Assembly (NCBI GenBank): GCA_958296015.1
Contig: CATQIH010000001.1
Span: 150,638 to 214,637 of the forward strand
DNA from: Cyclobacteriaceae bacterium
Lineage (GTDB): Bacteria > Bacteroidota > Bacteroidia > Cytophagales > Cyclobacteriaceae
Length of the DNA: 64,000 nucleotides
Direction of reading: 5' to 3'
The notes under the pieces: model-generated
Told to the model about the DNA's origin: nothing
Database searches by the model: none
What the model saw: only the letters and a program-made list of their open reading frames with translations
Translations under genes and position numbers: made by a program
In this document: piece by piece, positions 63,154 through 64,000 of the stretch
Layout: every line of letters starts with the position of its first letter
Numbering within the stretch: the stretch's first letter is position 1

Positions 63154-64000
63154 TTAAGGTTTATCTTGGGCATGAGATGCCTGAAACGAAATGATCTGCT
63201 GCTGCTGGCTGCCCAGTCCGGCAATAGACAGCTCCAGGGCATCACCCGCATTCAGGTAGGTCGGCGGCTGCATGCCCATGCCTACTCCCGGCGGTGTACC
63301 GGTCAGGATCAGGTCGCCTGCCTCCAGGGTCATGAATTGCGACAGGTAATGGATCAGATAGGCCGGGCGAAAAATCATCATCTCTGTGCTGCCCTGCTGG
63401 CGGGTTTCTCCGTTAACGCTTAGCTGTAATTGCAGGTCAGACGTGTTGTCCATCTCATCGGCAGTGAGTAGGTAAGGGCCTATTGGACAAAAGCCTGGGG
63501 CGGATTTTCCTTTGATCCACTGTCCGCCCCGCTCGAGTTGGAAAGACCGTTCGGAAAGATCGTTGGCTACGCAATAGCCTACAATACATGCCAGTGCATC
63601 TTCTTCACTGTCCAGGTAGCTGGCATCTTTGCCCAGCACCACGCCCAGTTCAACCTCATAATCAACCTTTAAGGCATTTTTGGGAAGCATCACCTCATCG
63701 TGCGGACCGCTGAGCGTGTTGGTGGCCTTGCCAAAGACAATCGGCTCTTTGGGCAGTTCCATACTGGCTTCTTCAGCATGGGCCGCGTAGTTTAGCCCAA
63801 CGCACATGATCATGCCAGGGCGAGCAATACAAGGTGCCCAACGCGTATCTTCAGGCACGGCAGGAAGATTTTCGGCATTTTCTGACAGGTATTCTTGTAA
63901 AGAAGCCAGTCCATTGCTGCTAAAAAAAGCAGGGTTCCAGTCAGCAAAAGCTGAAGAGCAATCTTTGCGAATACCTTCCCACAGTACGCCCGGTTTTTCC
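63154..64000 (-). CDS. Fumarylacetoacetate hydrolase-family protein (5' end outside window)
   Basis: The frame is open from 64000 (EKPGVLWEGIRKDCSSAFAD), so the GTG at 63858 is internal and the gene extends beyond the window. The visible part shows an N-terminal cap segment and the catalytic domain: GMIMCVGLNYAAHAEE, KATNTLSGPHDEV, VDYEVELGVVLGK (metal Glu residues), YCVANDLSERSFQLERGGQW and LTGTPPGVGMG. Members hydrolyse or decarboxylate acylpyruvates, or dehydrate sugar acids (for example 2,4-diketo-3-deoxy acids). In this context a sugar-acid step such as cleavage of a diketo-deoxy acid is the likeliest. Partnering with an SDR is common for such pathways. Confidence 0.9.
   Translation of the reverse strand, partial: EKPGVLWEGIRKDCSSAFADWNPAFFSSNGLASLQEYLSENAENLPAVPEDTRWAPCIARPGMIMCVGLNYAAHAEEASMELPKEPIVFGKATNTLSGPHDEVMLPKNALKVDYEVELGVVLGKDASYLDSEEDALACIVGYCVANDLSERSFQLERGGQWIKGKSAPGFCPIGPYLLTADEMDNTSDLQLQLSVNGETRQQGSTEMMIFRPAYLIHYLSQFMTLEAGDLILTGTPPGVGMGMQPPTYLNAGDALELSIAGLGSQQQQIISFQASHAQDKP

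Noticed and set aside
1..64000. CRISPR arrays, tRNA or rRNA genes, and a reverse transcriptase near the four-helix-bundle gene
   Set aside because: No regularly spaced direct repeats, cloverleaf-like or rRNA-like sequence or RT motifs were seen; the heptamer arrays at 35.4 and 35.9 kb lack spacers.

Overview
The window looks like a chromosomal stretch of a Bacteroidota bacterium, most likely a Cytophagales-type and probably marine or environmental strain. The grounds are two SusC/SusD outer-membrane pairs, four large FG-GAP/VCBS-type secreted proteins and calculators of similar kind, an ECF sigma factor next to a FecR remnant, many lipoprotein and Sec signal peptides, a few TAnnTTTG-like promoter boxes, and an overall GC near 50%. 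No rRNA, tRNA or CRISPR array was seen. Most genes lie on the minus strand.

Layout. (1) 1-24.3 kb is a periplasmic/cell-surface phosphoester region: an FG-GAP protein cut by the window edge, a PQQ dehydrogenase with a built-in cytochrome c domain, a frameshifted YncE-propeller/phosphoesterase lipoprotein, an endonuclease/exonuclease/phosphatase-fold lipoprotein, SusD and SusC, a wrecked FecR anti-sigma gene with an intact ECF sigma gene, a TonB receptor, and three further alkaline-phosphatase-superfamily proteins. (2) 24.4-31.4 kb is accessory DNA, partly AT-rich: an esterase, an AraC regulator with an aldo/keto reductase, an atypical SDR, a small secreted orphan, an epimerase remnant, an outer-membrane-barrel-like remnant, miniature transposable elements and a tyrosine recombinase. 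(3) 31.5-50.0 kb is a leftward catabolic locus. SusC, SusD, a frameshifted lipoprotein and an FG-GAP protein are followed by Gfo/Idh/MocA and SDR oxidoreductases, a ROK kinase, a SIS protein, FAD oxidoreductases, a phosphotriesterase-like hydrolase and a sugar-phosphate-isomerase-like TIM barrel. A four-helix-bundle gene bracketed by inverted heptamer arrays interrupts it. (4) 50.3-50.9 kb holds a HicAB toxin-antitoxin pair on the plus strand. (5) 50.9-64.0 kb is a second leftward operon: a small secreted protein, MFS transporter, HAD phosphatase, GH65 enzyme, FG-GAP protein, a 935-residue internally duplicated secreted protein and a LacI regulator. It is preceded by an SDR and a fumarylacetoacetate-hydrolase-family gene cut by the window edge.

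How it fits together. Near-identical LacI-type palindromes (TGTTATCGATAACA upstream of the second SusC gene, TGTTACCGGTAACA upstream of the MFS/HAD/GH65/LacI operon) suggest one regulon. In this reading a glycoside or sugar-acid substrate is imported by SusC/D and MFS, cleaved by GH65, and oxidised, isomerised and hydrolysed by the downstream enzymes; the substrate itself is not identifiable.

The most novel observations are: a 102-107 bp miniature transposable element present four times with 9-bp target duplications, one copy inside the anti-sigma gene; the shared operator; a GH65 protein with Gln in place of the usual catalytic Glu; a dif-like palindrome beside the recombinase; and the four-helix-bundle gene between inverted heptamer arrays, one of which supplies the stop codon of the neighbouring gene.
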